From: Streptomyces sp. Ncost-T10-10d
GTDB taxonomy: Bacteria > Actinomycetota > Actinomycetes > Streptomycetales > Streptomycetaceae
DNA: 64,000 nt
NCBI RefSeq assembly: GCF_900091955.1
Contig: NZ_FMDF01000218.1
Location: 1-64,000 of the forward strand
Direction: 5' to 3'
Below are positions 27,805 through 37,500 of this stretch, one piece after another (position 1 is the first letter of the stretch; the number at the start of each line of letters is the position of its first letter). The notes beneath the pieces were generated by a model that saw only the letters and a program-made list of their open reading frames with translations, did no database searches and was not told where the DNA came from. A program made the translations under genes and the position numbers.

Positions 27805-28203
27805 CTACTCCCCGCCCCGGTGGCCGGGCTTCTGCCCGACCGCCCTGATCTCGGCGGGGGTAGGGGCCTTGGCCGCGTCGCGCTGGGCCTGGGCGGCCAT
27901 GGCGAGGTCGCCCTCGATGTACTCGGTGGTGGCCTTGACCGTGCCGTCCATCGACTTCTTCGTCCGGGCCGCCATGAACCTGATCCGTTGCTGGGTGTCG
28001 GACACGAAGTTCGCCACCGCGGCACCGACCGGCCCCGCGGGCGCTTCACTGCAGTACGGACCACTGATCGTCCCCGCGTGCAGTGCGGCGTCCTCCACGC
28101 TCTCGCCGTAGCCCCTGACGTCCTTGCTCAGGTCCTCGGCGGCAAGCCCCACCAACGACAGAATGGACTCCACCCCACTCGGCCTGATGTCCCACCCCGT
28201 CAT
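27805..28203 (-). CDS. DUF6507-family WXG-like partner protein
   Basis: This 132-residue helical protein starts at ATG 28203 behind a GGGGGG site (MTGWDIRPSGVESILSLVG). It looks like an ESAT-6/WXG100-size partner, with four amphipathic helices and no Cys. It is the first gene of the operon and lies five bases before the toxin start. DUF6507 proteins usually pair with large polymorphic toxins, likely as chaperone or co-secreted partner. Confidence 0.78.
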   Translation of the reverse strand: MTGWDIRPSGVESILSLVGLAAEDLSKDVRGYGESVEDAALHAGTISGPYCSEAPAGPVGAAVANFVSDTQQRIRFMAARTKKSMDGTVKATTEYIEGDLAMAAQAQRDAAKAPTPAEIRAVGQKPGHRGGE

Positions 28204-28234
28204 GCCAACCCCCCGGCCGATACGTTCGTCGACT

Positions 28235-28264
28235 GCCCTCAGTGACACGCATGCCACTGAGGGC
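28235..28264. promoter_or_regulatory. Perfect inverted repeat upstream of the toxin operon
   Basis: GCCCTCAGTG (28235-28244) and CACTGAGGGC (28255-28264) are perfect 10-bp arms with a 10-base spacer, 32 bases before the first toxin-operon gene. It could be an operator or a leader hairpin. The remaining 28265-28506 shows no gene. Confidence 0.55.
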
Positions 28265-28506
28265 AGGATCTTCATCTGTATCAAGGCACTCGTAGCATTG
28301 GCAACGCACTTCAAGCCAAACGCGGATCGCGTTGAGCGCGCAGCGTTGTCGTCGGGATGGTGCGACGACCGAGAACCAGCGCCGGATGAGCAGCTCGCGC
28401 CGCACTCCCCGTCCCTTTCCGCTGTCCCGCGTGACGGTGGTCGGGCGGCCGGGTCGGACGGTCTTCGGTGTTTGCGGCAGGGAAGATGCCTCGGGGGCGC
28501 CCCGCC

Positions 28507-28731
28507 CTACCGCTTCGGTGACCCGGCCCGCACCGAGCGCACCACGCCCGCCGCGGCGATCAGGAAGCCGACGCCCATCAGCATGCACAGCGACCACGCG
28601 ATGGACGGAAGCGGATGGGTTCCGAGGAACAGCGGGGCCATCGTGGCCAGCGTGGCCAGTGCGCCGATGAAGAAGACGATCGCGCCGATCCGGACGAGCC
28701 GGTCACCTGCGCCAGAAGGAGTAGTGCTCAC
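28507..28731 (-). CDS. Small two-helix membrane protein
   Basis: GTG 28731 gives a 74-residue protein (VSTTPSGAGDRLVRIG). Two hydrophobic helices, IGAIVFFIGALATLATMAPLF and WSLCMLMGVGFLIAAAGVV, are separated by a short His-Pro loop. A basic tail (RSVRAGSPKR) suggests the C-terminus is cytosolic. No function is recognised. It diverges from the cold-shock gene. Confidence 0.7.
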   Translation of the reverse strand: MSTTPSGAGDRLVRIGAIVFFIGALATLATMAPLFLGTHPLPSIAWSLCMLMGVGFLIAAAGVVRSVRAGSPKR

Positions 28732-28932
28732 CCCGCCAGGGTAGTTCCCGACACGGATGACGCACCCCACGGCAGGCGGCGCGCACAAGCATGCACCGTT
28801 TCTGGACAGCAGTCCGGATGACCAGGCTTGACGAGGGGTACTTCACCTGGGGAGGCTTCTGCCAGCAGGGGAGCACCACCACTGGATAGCCTGACCTGCT
28901 GAGGCTTGTTCCGGCATACGGGTTGAGATGGG

Positions 28933-29325
28933 GTGCGTGCTTTGCCGACTGGCAAGGTCAAATGGTTCAACAGCGAGAAGGGCTTCGGCTTCCTCTCCCG
29001 CGACGACGGCGGTGACGTCTTCGTGCACTCCTCGGTGCTTCCCGACGGCGTCGAGGCACTCAAGCCCGGCCAGCGCGTCGAATTCGGCGTCGTCGCAGGT
29101 CAGCGAGGAGACCAGGCACTCTCGGTGGCGATCCTGGACCCGACCCCGTCCGTCGCGGCCGCACAGCGCCGCAAGCCGGACGAGCTCGCGTCCATCGTGC
29201 AGGACCTGACCACCCTGCTGGAGAACATCACGCCGATGCTGGAGCGCGGCCGTTACCCCGACAAGGCGGCCGGCAAGAAGATCGGCGGCCTGCTGCGCGC
29301 GGTCGCCGATCAGCTCGACGTCTGA
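28933..29325 (+). CDS. Cold-shock-domain protein with C-terminal extension
   Basis: This 130-residue protein has a cold-shock domain (TGKVKWFNSEKGFGFLSRDDGGDVFVHSSVL) with RNP1 KGFGFL and RNP2 VFVHSS. A helical C-terminal extension (QRRKPDELASIVQDLTTLLENITPMLERGRYPDKAAGKKIGGLL) is typical of a Streptomyces longer variant. It binds single-stranded RNA or DNA. GTG 28933 is the probable start; a downstream TTG (before PTGK) is possible. Convergent with mqnD. Confidence 0.88.
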   Translation: MRALPTGKVKWFNSEKGFGFLSRDDGGDVFVHSSVLPDGVEALKPGQRVEFGVVAGQRGDQALSVAILDPTPSVAAAQRRKPDELASIVQDLTTLLENITPMLERGRYPDKAAGKKIGGLLRAVADQLDV

Positions 29326-29345
29326 CCCCGGCCTCCCGGCCGATC

Positions 29346-30212
29346 TCAGACGAACGACAGCGCATCCGGGCCGAGGGGCGGTACCAGCCCCTCGGCCGCG
29401 GCGCGGGTCAGCAGTCCGCGGATCGCCGCGTAGCCGTCCTCGCCGAGGTCGGCGGTGAACTCGTTGACGTACAGCCCGATGTGCTGGTCCGCCACGGCCG
29501 GGTCCATCTCCTGCGCGTGCTCCAGCACGTAGGGCCGTGACGCCTGAGGGTCGTCCCAGGCCATCCGTACCGAGGTGCGCACCGACTCGGCGAGCAGCTT
29601 CAGCGTGTCCGAGCCCAGCGACCGCTTGGCGATGATCGCGCCGAGCGGGATCGGCAGCCCGGTCGTCTCCTCCCAGTGCCGGCCCATGTCCGCGAGGTTG
29701 TGCAGCCTGTAGTTCTGGTACGTGAAACGGGCCTCGTGGATGACGAGACCGGCGTCGACCTTCCCGTCGCGCACGGCGGGCATGATCTCGTCGAACGGCA
29801 TGACGACGATGTCGCCGACCCCGCCCGGCACCACTTCCGCCGCCCAGAGCCGGAACAGCAGATAGGCCGTGGAGCGCTCACTCGGCACGGCGACGGTCCT
29901 GCCCGTCAGATCCGTGCCCGCCTCCTTCGTGAGGACGAGCGGTCCGCAGCCCCGACCCAGCGCCCCGCCGCACGGCAGCAGCGCGTACTCGTCGAGCACC
30001 CAGGGCAGCACCGCGTACGAAACCTTGAGCACGTCGAGTTCGCCACGCTCGGCCATTCCATTGGTGATGTCGATGTCGGCGAAGGTGACATCGAGGGCGG
30101 GCGCGCCGGGGACCCTTCCGTGCGCCCAGGCGTCGAAGACGAAGGTGTCGTTCGGGCACGGAGAGAAAGCGATGTGCAACGGATTCGACGGGTTACGAGT
30201 CGTTTCGTTCAT
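29346..30212 (-). CDS. mqnD: 1,4-dihydroxy-6-naphthoate synthase, futalosine menaquinone pathway
   Basis: This is a 288-residue protein of the periplasmic-binding-protein fold of MqnD. It starts at ATG 30212 (MNETTRNPSNPLHIAFSPCPNDTFVFDAWAHGRV). The FSPCPNDTF block, DVLKVSYAVLPWVL and GLVIHEARFTYQ are characteristic. It converts cyclic dehypoxanthine futalosine to 1,4-dihydroxy-6-naphthoate. The start overlaps the end of mqnB by 20 bases, so the two are cotranscribed. A longer upstream frame only covers mqnB shadow sequence. Confidence 0.93.
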   Translation of the reverse strand: MNETTRNPSNPLHIAFSPCPNDTFVFDAWAHGRVPGAPALDVTFADIDITNGMAERGELDVLKVSYAVLPWVLDEYALLPCGGALGRGCGPLVLTKEAGTDLTGRTVAVPSERSTAYLLFRLWAAEVVPGGVGDIVVMPFDEIMPAVRDGKVDAGLVIHEARFTYQNYRLHNLADMGRHWEETTGLPIPLGAIIAKRSLGSDTLKLLAESVRTSVRMAWDDPQASRPYVLEHAQEMDPAVADQHIGLYVNEFTADLGEDGYAAIRGLLTRAAAEGLVPPLGPDALSFV

Positions 30213-30918
30213 GGTGGGTCCAACCTTCCAGTACAGGGATGAGCTTCCCGAACGCCCCGGTGAGTGCGGCCAGCGCGTCGCCGATGCGCCAGGCGTCCCG
30301 GTCACGCGGGCCGACGGCGTTGGAGACCGCCCTCAGTTCCAGCACCGGTACGCCCGTCCGTTCGGCGGCCTCGGCGACACCGAAGCCCTCCATGGCCTCG
30401 GCGGCGGCCCGAGGGTGCGCGGACAGCAGGGCGGCGGCGCGCTCGGCGCTGCCGGTCACGGTGGAGACGGTGAGGATCTCACCGGTGAGCGCGCCGGTGG
30501 CGGCGGCCACGTCCCGTACCAGCGACCGGGGCGGGAGGTACCGGTCACGGCCGAAGCCGAGTGCGGTGACGGGTACGAAGCCCTCGGGAGTCTCCGCGCC
30601 CAGATCCGCGGCGACGATTCTCCTCGCGACGACGAGCGAGCCGACCGGGGCCACGGGCGCGAATCCGCCGCCGATCCCGGCCGAGACGACGAGGTCGTAC
30701 GGCCCGGAGGCAAGGCCGAAAGCCGTCGCGGCGGCCGCGGCGGCCGGTCCGGCACCGCCCGCGAGGACATCGACGACGACGTTGCGGCCGCCGGGGGCGT
30801 CGACGCGGTGGAGCCGAGCGCCCGGCACCTCGCGCGCGGCCACCTCGGACACGTCCCCGAACGCACGCGTGACCGCGTCCCGTTCTGCTGGGACAGCGGT
30901 CACGACGAGCACACGCAC
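30193..30918 (-). CDS. mqnB: Futalosine hydrolase
   Basis: This is a 241-residue nucleoside-phosphorylase-fold protein from GTG 30918 (MRVLVVTAVPAERDAV). The typical VVSAGIGGGF, AEAMEGFGVAEAA and LRAVSNAVGPRDRDAW blocks, with the catalytic Asp, are present. It cleaves hypoxanthine from futalosine in the alternative menaquinone pathway. It precedes and overlaps mqnD. Confidence 0.92.
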   Translation of the reverse strand: MRVLVVTAVPAERDAVTRAFGDVSEVAAREVPGARLHRVDAPGGRNVVVDVLAGGAGPAAAAAATAFGLASGPYDLVVSAGIGGGFAPVAPVGSLVVARRIVAADLGAETPEGFVPVTALGFGRDRYLPPRSLVRDVAAATGALTGEILTVSTVTGSAERAAALLSAHPRAAAEAMEGFGVAEAAERTGVPVLELRAVSNAVGPRDRDAWRIGDALAALTGAFGKLIPVLEGWTHHERNDS

Positions 30919-30958
30919 GGGGCGAATCCTCCGAGGTCAGGAGGGGGAGGAGCGAGGG

Positions 30959-31441
30959 TCAGGAGGTCTTCTTCAGCTCGAAGTGCCAGATGCCGGTGAG
31001 CTTCTTGCCGGTGGTCTCCACGATGCTGATCTGCGTCTTGTTGCTCGTGGTCTCGCCGGTCTGGCTGGAGAAGAAGGCGCTGCCCGGGATGGACCGGTAG
31101 GTCTTCTTGTACGGCTCCTGCTCGGCCTGCTGGCCGTTGATGAACAGCGTCCAGCCGTTGTCCGCGATCTCCGGGTCGACGCCGAAGCGGACCTTGTCGT
31201 CCATCGCGACCTCGACGGACTTCTCCGCCTTCTTGTTGAGGCAGCCCTGGATCTCGGACTCCTTGAGGGCCTTGCCGTCGTTGTAGCAGGAGGCCTCGGT
31301 GCTCACCACGGTGCCGCCGACCGTTACGGTCGCGAGCGGCGTCGGCTTGTCGCAGGCGGAGAGGACAAGGAGTCCCGCGGACACGGCACCAAGAGCGACG
31401 CCGATTCGACGGCCCTTACCGGAGAAGAACGCAACGGTCAT
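30959..31441 (-). CDS. DUF2771-family lipoprotein
   Basis: This 160-residue protein has an N-terminal signal with the lipobox LSAC (Cys at residue 30) after a basic n-region. The mature part shows the DUF2771 pattern (VTVGGTVVSTEASCYNDGK...VEVAMDDKVRFGVDPEIADNGWTLFING). A predicted surface lipoprotein of unknown function, common beside mqn genes in Streptomyces. It is 40 bases from mqnB on the same strand and may share its transcript. Confidence 0.85.
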   Translation of the reverse strand: MTVAFFSGKGRRIGVALGAVSAGLLVLSACDKPTPLATVTVGGTVVSTEASCYNDGKALKESEIQGCLNKKAEKSVEVAMDDKVRFGVDPEIADNGWTLFINGQQAEQEPYKKTYRSIPGSAFFSSQTGETTSNKTQISIVETTGKKLTGIWHFELKKTS

Positions 31442-31468
31442 GGGCCGAAGGCTATCGGTCGCTCCGGC

Positions 31469-32892
31469 TCACGCCACGCGGGGGTGCGGCGAGCCGCGTC
31501 GCGCGGCGCTCAGCAGCCCCCGTACGGACGTGGCGGCGCCCAGGGTGAGGATGCCCGAGGCGACCGACATGCCCAGTACGCCGTTGAGGGGGAGGGCGAT
31601 GCCGATACCGCCGCCGATCACCCACGCCATCTGGAGCACGGTCTCGGACCGGGCGAACGCGGATGTCCGTACCTCTTCGGGCACGTCGCGCTGGATCATC
31701 GCGTCGAGCGAGAGCTTCGACAGGGCCTGGGTGAAGCCCGCCGTCGCGCTGAGCGCGGCGACCATGACGGTGCTGAAGAAGAGCGCGGCGAGCACGGCGA
31801 CGCCCAGGGCCAGGGCCAGTACCGAGGCGACGATCATTTCGGGGCCGCGAGCCCGGAGCCAGGCGCCGACCGCCGTGCCGAGCGCGTTGCCGGCACCGGC
31901 CGCCACGCCCACGATGCCGAGCGAGACGACGGCGCTCTGCCCGGCGAGCGGCTGCTCGCGCAGCAGGAACGCCAGGAAGAAGATCAGGAAGCCGGAGAGG
32001 GCGCGGTGCGCGGTATTGGCCTGGAGCCCGTTCAGTACGGACGGCCCCACGGACCGCAGCCCCGGCCGCTTCTCGCTGTTCTTCTCGCGGCCCTTCGCCT
32101 TCCCGTTCGCCTTCCCGTTCCTCTTCGGTTCGGGCCGGGGGCCGTCACGCCGTACGGCGGCACCAGCTGGGCCTTCCGCTCGCCCTTCGAGGAGTCGACC
32201 TTGCGCGGCAGCGTGAAGGCGAGGACGGTCCCCCCGATGAAGATCACGCACGCGCCGTACAGCGGCCAGGCGGACCCGATGGTGTGCAGCCCCGCCCCGA
32301 TCGGGGCGGCGATCCCGGTCGCCAGGAGTCCGGCCAGGGTGACCCGGGAGTTCGCCTTCACCAGGGAGAAGCGGGGTGGCAGCAGACGTGGCACGACAGC
32401 GCTGCGTACGACTCCGTACGCCTTCGAGCAGACCAGGACGCCCAGCGCGGCCGGATACAGCTCCAGGCTGCCGGTGGCGACCGCGCCCGCCATGGTGAGC
32501 GCGAGCACCGCACGGGCCAGCATCGCACCGGCCATCGCGGCGCGGCGGCCGTGCGGAAGATGGTCCAGGAGCGGGCCGATCACGGGTGCCAGGAGGGTGA
32601 AGGGCGCCATGGTGACGGCGAGGTAGAGGGCGACGCGGCCGCGGGCCTCGTCCGTCGGTACGGAGAAGAACACCGTCGAGGCGAGCGCGATCGTGATCAT
32701 CACATCGCCCGCGCCGTTCACGGCGTGCAGTTCGATCAGTTTGCCGAGCCCGGACTCCCCGGCGCCGTGGGCGTGCGTCGCCTTCCGGATTCCTCTCGCG
32801 GTGCCGGTGAACGGGGTGCGGAGGGCATGACCGATCGTCCGGCCCGTCCTGCGGAGCGGGCCGGAATCCTTGTGCGACCTGGCGGAAGTCAC
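31469..32892 (-). pseudogene. MFS transporter gene, frameshifted in the middle
   Basis: The N-terminal half (32892 down to about 32140) reads MTSARSHKDSGPLRRTGRTIG... with six hydrophobic segments. The C-terminal half (about 32136 to 31469), in another frame, reads SVGPSVLNGLQANTAHRALSGFLIFFLAFLLREQPL... with six more. Together they form one 12-helix major facilitator protein of the length expected for its family. One added C in the C-run opposite 32137-32141 restores a continuous frame. Both halves keep coding bias, so the shift is recent or an assembly error. Confidence 0.75.
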
Positions 32893-33324
32893 TTCGTCAT
32901 AGTGCCCCAGTCACTGCGGTGACGAACCGGGTTCGGTGAGGGGCACGGTGCACTCCGCCCTGTCGGGTCAGTGGTCCGCCCGGTCCGGGCACGGCCTGCC
33001 CGGACCGGGCAGGCCGGCGATTGTGACGGTTCCGAGGCGGACTTTGCACGGGACGCGACGCCGGATACGGCCTTGATTGGGACGGGCAGGTGGGCGGGGG
33101 GCGGCGGAGAGGGTAGCGTGCGTAGCGCGCCACCGGCGGTTGTTCTCGGCCGCGCGCCTATCGGCGATCCCGCAGAATGGATAGCAGAAGGTGCGCCCGA
33201 GGCAGGCACAACGGGTGTGGACGTCGACGCGGCCCTCAGGTCCGCTCCGCCCGCATCCGTCATGGCCGAATCGATGGATGTGCTGGCGCGCTCGTGAGAC
33301 TGGCGTAGGAGAGAAGCGAGACCT
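32893..33324. other. Gene-poor region with a strong hairpin
   Basis: No convincing gene lies between the MFS and DUF3027 genes. Perfect 13-bp arms at 32979-32991 and 32997-33009 around a 5-base loop (CGGCC) form a strong hairpin, possibly a terminator. A weak open frame from 32971 lacks a ribosome site and known motifs. The divergent MFS and DUF3027 promoters must lie here. Confidence 0.5.
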
Positions 33325-34260
33325 GTGAGTGCTGCGACGACGCGAAGCCGTACGGCCCGTACCCCCGTTCCCGACCGTCTGTGCGCCGAGGCGGTAGACC
33401 TCGCCCGCGCTGCGGCCGAGGAAGCAGCCGCGCCGGGGGTCGTCGGTGAGCATGTGGCCGTGGTCTCCGAGGGGGACCGGGTCGTCACGCACTTCTTCGA
33501 GTGCGAGGAGCCGGGCTACCGGGGCTGGCGTTGGGCGGTGACCGTCGCCCGGGCGTCCCGCGCGAAGAACGTCACCCTCGACGAGACGGTGCTGCTGCCC
33601 GGCAGCGACGCGCTCCTCGCTCCGGAGTGGGTGCCGTGGAGCGAGCGGCTGCGTCCCGGGGACATGGGGCCCGGCGATCTGCTGCCCACCGAGGCGGACG
33701 ACATCCGCCTGGAGCCCGGCTACACCGGCGAGGACGAGCCGCCGCCGAACTCCGTGGTCGCCGAGGTGTCACGTGAGATGGCCGACCTCGTCGACGCGGA
33801 GGACGCCGAGCTGACGACGCGCCCCGCGACGACGAGCCGGGGCTCGATGGCGGCGGTCGCGGAGGAGCTCGGCATGCGGCGGGCCCGGGTGCTGTCGCGG
33901 TACGGGCTGCACACGGCGGCCGACCGGTGGGACGAGGCGTTCGGTGCGAAGACGCCGATGGCCCAGGCGGCTCCGGCGTCCTGTGTCACCTGCGCGTTCC
34001 TGGTGCCGTTGGCGGGTTCGCTGAAGCAGGCGTTCGGGGTGTGCGCGAACGAGTTCGGTCCGGCGGACGGGCATGTGGTGTCGCTGTCGTACGGGTGCGG
34101 TGGGCATTCGGAGGCTGCGGTGATGCCGAAGCCTCCGAAGCCGGCGCCGCATGCGCTGGACACGATGCAGGTGGACGAGTATCCGTTGCGTCCGGCGCGG
34201 GACTCGGGCTCGGTCCCGGCGGAACCGGACGGCCCGACGGAGGACCTCGGCCACTCCTGA
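33325..34260 (+). CDS. DUF3027-family protein
   Basis: This 311-residue protein starts at GTG 33325 (MSAATTRSRTARTPVPDRLCAEAVDLAR). Family blocks include FFECEEPGYRGWRWAVTVARASRAK, WVPWSERLRPGDMGPGDLLPT and the CVTCAFLVPLAGSLKQAFGVCANEFGPADGHVVSLSYGCGGHSEA region, whose four Cys could bind zinc. The function is unknown. The family is restricted to actinobacteria. Confidence 0.85.
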   Translation: MSAATTRSRTARTPVPDRLCAEAVDLARAAAEEAAAPGVVGEHVAVVSEGDRVVTHFFECEEPGYRGWRWAVTVARASRAKNVTLDETVLLPGSDALLAPEWVPWSERLRPGDMGPGDLLPTEADDIRLEPGYTGEDEPPPNSVVAEVSREMADLVDAEDAELTTRPATTSRGSMAAVAEELGMRRARVLSRYGLHTAADRWDEAFGAKTPMAQAAPASCVTCAFLVPLAGSLKQAFGVCANEFGPADGHVVSLSYGCGGHSEAAVMPKPPKPAPHALDTMQVDEYPLRPARDSGSVPAEPDGPTEDLGHS

Positions 34261-34281
34261 CGGGGAGGGCGGGGCTCCCGG

Positions 34282-34305
34282 GCCTTCCGGGCGCGCCCGG
34301 AAGGC
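34282..34305 (+). terminator. Perfect hairpin terminator after the DUF3027 gene
   Basis: GCCTTCCGGG (34282-34291) and CCCGGAAGGC (34296-34305) flank a CGCG loop, 20 bases after the DUF3027 stop. A T-run is absent, as usual in Streptomyces. Confidence 0.75.
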
Positions 34306-34389
34306 AAGCCTGCGGGCCCGCCCGGCGAACCGTTCTGTCCTCAATCGCCGGACGGGCTTGACTGTGCCGCTCGGGCTTGATTCCGCTGC

Positions 34390-34425
34390 CCGGGTACACC
34401 CGATTTCGCTGTCCGGGTACACCCG
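34390..34425. repeat. Two copies of CCGGGTACACCCG before the sacsin-like gene
   Basis: CCGGGTACACCCG occurs at 34390-34402 and 34413-34425, 23 bases apart (about two helical turns). Each copy is itself near-palindromic. They could be paired operators for the downstream gene. The flanking part of 34261-34570 holds the terminator but no gene. Confidence 0.5.
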
Positions 34426-34570
34426 GCTCGTCCGGGCAAACCCCAGGCCGTCCACGTCGCCCCCGCGTGGAGCGCCGTTCGCGACACCCCGTCCGGCGAG
34501 AGGACCCGGTACCTTCAGGCGCACACTGGCGGCACGGGCAACGCGTAACCGGAAAGAGCGGAGTCAGAGC

Positions 34571-37500
34571 GTGAGCATGAATGCGACCGAGGGGGCCGAC
34601 CCGTTCGGGACCGCACGGCTGCGACGCGGCGTGCTCGACGCCTGGGGCGCCGGCCCTGCCAGATTCCGCGAGGACGCCAACGCCGAGGAGGACCTCGCGC
34701 TCGGCGGCTACCGCGACCGCCTCGTCGTCGAGCTGGCCCAGAACGCCGCCGACGCCGCCGCCCGCGCACAGGTCCCCGGCCGGCTCCGCCTCACCCTGCA
34801 CCCGGCGACCGCTGACGCCCCCGCCGCACTCGCCGCCGCCAACACCGGCGCCCCCCTCGACGCCACCGGCGTGGAATCGCTCTCCACCCTGCGGGCCTCC
34901 GCCAAGCGCGAGGGTCACGAGGGGGCCGTCGGCAGGTTCGGCGTCGGGTTCGCCGCCGTGCTCGCGGTGAGCGACGAGCCCGCCGTCGTCGGCCGGCACG
35001 GCGGCGTCCGCTGGTCCCTCGCCGAGGCCCGCGACCTCGCCGCGAAGGCGGCCTTCGCCAGCCCGGGGCTCGGCGACGAGCTCCGCCGCCGCGACGGCCA
35101 CGTACCCCTGCTGCGGCTCCCGCTGCCCGCCGAGGGCACCGCACCCGACGGGTACGACACCGTCGTCGTCCTCCCGCTGCGCGACGGCGGTGCCGAGGAC
35201 CTCGTGGTCCGGCTGCTCGACGCGGTCGACGACGCGCTCCTGCTCACCCTGCGCGGCCTCGACGAGATCGTGATCGAAACCCAGGACACCGTACGGACGT
35301 TGCGCCGGTCGCAGCACGGCCCGTACACCCACGTCGAGGACTCCGCGCACGGTACGCACCGCTGGCGCACCGTCACCCGGCACGGCCCCGTCGAACCCGC
35401 CCTGCTGGCCGACCGGCCCCGCGAGGAACGGCTGCGCCCGCACTGGTCGGTCACCTGGGCGGTGCCGGTGGACACGGAAGGCGCCCCGGTACGCCCCCGC
35501 ACCGTCCCCGTCGTCCACGCGCCGACCCCCACCGACGAACCCCTCGGTATTCCCGCTCTGCTCATCGCGTCGCTGCCGCTCGACACCACCCGCCGCCACT
35601 TCGCACCGGGACCGCTCAGCGACTTCCTGGTGCAGCGCGCGGCCGATGCGTACGCCGAGCTGCTCGCCGACTGGCAGCCGGTGTCCATCGACACCATCGA
35701 CCTCGTCCCCGGACCGCTCGGCAAGGGCGAACTGGACGGCGCCCTGCGCGGCGCGATCCTGGAGCGGCTGCCGCGCGTCGCGTTCCTGGAGCCTGCCGCC
35801 CCGCGCGCCGCCACCACCGAAACGGACCGGTGGGACACCTGGGACGCGCAGGCGGACGGCATCCGCGAGACCGCCACCACAGCGCTGCGCCCCATCGAGG
35901 CCGAGGTGCTGGAAGGCGTGGGCGCCGAGACCGTACGGGTGCTCGCCGAGGTCTTGCCGTGCCTGCTGCCCGCCGGGCTGGAGCGCCGCAGCGAACTGCG
36001 CACCCTCGGTATCGCCCGCGTCCCGCTGACCGAGGCGATCGACCGTCTCGCCGGTCTGGAGCGCGACCCCGGCTGGTGGCGGCGGCTGTACGACAGCCTG
36101 TCCGGCATCGACCCGGACCGTCTCTCCGGGCTGCCCGTCCCGCTCGCCGGTACACCGGAAGCACCGGACACCGAGACCCCGACCGCCCCCCGCACCGCCA
36201 TCGGCCCCCGCCAGGTCCTCCTCCCGTTCCCCGACGCGCTCACCGGCCCCGTCCTGGGCCGCCTCGCCCGGCTCGGGCTGAAGGTCGCGCACCCGGACGC
36301 CGCCCATCCGCTGCTGGAGAAGCTGGGCGCCCTGCCCGCCACGCCCCGCGCCGTGCTGACGACCCCGCAGGTGCGGGCAGCCGTCGCCGGATCGCTGGAC
36401 GCGGGCGAGATCTGGGACGAGGACGCACTGGACGCCGAGGAGCTCGCAGAGACCGTCCTCACCCTTGTGCGGGACGCGGAACTGGCACCGGGTGACGAGC
36501 CCTGGCTCGGTGCCCTCGCCCTTCCCGACGAGGACGGCGAACCGGCACCTGCCGGTGAACTCGTGCTGCCCGGCAGCCCGTTCGCGGCCATCATGCGAGA
36601 GGGTGAACTGGCGCTCTGCGACCAGGAACTCACCGACCGCTGGGGCGAGCAGCCGCTCACAGCCTGTGGTGTGCTTGCCACCTTCGCCCTCGTACGGGCC
36701 GCCGATGTCGTCCTGGATCCGGACGAACTGGAGCCCCGCGAGGGCGACTTCGCCGAACCCGACGACGCCGGGCTGCTCGACGCCGTGGACGTGTGGTGCG
36801 AGGACATCCTCGACCAGTTGCCCGACACTCCGGTGCCGCCGGTCGCGACCGAACTCGTCGCCGTTCGCGACCTGGACCTCGTCGACGACGACGCCTGGCC
36901 GCAGGCGCTCGCCCTGCTCGCACAGCCACCGTTGCGCGACGCGCTGACCCAGCCGGTGCGGGTGCTGCTGCCCGACGGCACGACGCGGTCCGTCCGCCCG
37001 TACACGGCCTGGTGGCTGCGCGACCACCCCGTGCTCGACGGCCGCCGCCCGGCCGGTCTGCGGTCCGCGGGCGGCGACCCGCGGCTGGACGGACTGTACG
37101 ACTCCGCCGACGCGACCGGCTTCGACGACGCCCAGGTGCTGCGTGCCCTCGGCGTACGGACGTCCGTGACCGCCCTCCTCGACGAGCCGGGCGGCGCCGC
37201 CGAACTCCTCGGCCGGCTCGCGGACGGGGACCGTGTGGTCGGCCCCGTACAACTGCACTCCCTGTACACGGCCCTGGCCGATCTCGACCCGGAACAGGTC
37301 ACGCTGCCCGACGAATTGCGGGCCGTGGTCGACGGCGAGGTCCGGGTCGTCGACGCGGCGGACGCCGTGATCGCGGACGCCCCGGATCTGCTGCCGCTCG
37401 CCGGAGGACTCCCGCTGCTCCCGGTCGCCCCGACACGCGCGGCCGATCTGGCCGAGCTGTTCCAGGTGCGCAGGCTCGGCGAGAGCGTCGAGGCGGAGGT

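Noticed and set aside
32971..33297. Possible gene in the MFS/DUF3027 gap
   Set aside because: The frame starts inside a strong hairpin, has no ribosome site and shows no family motif.
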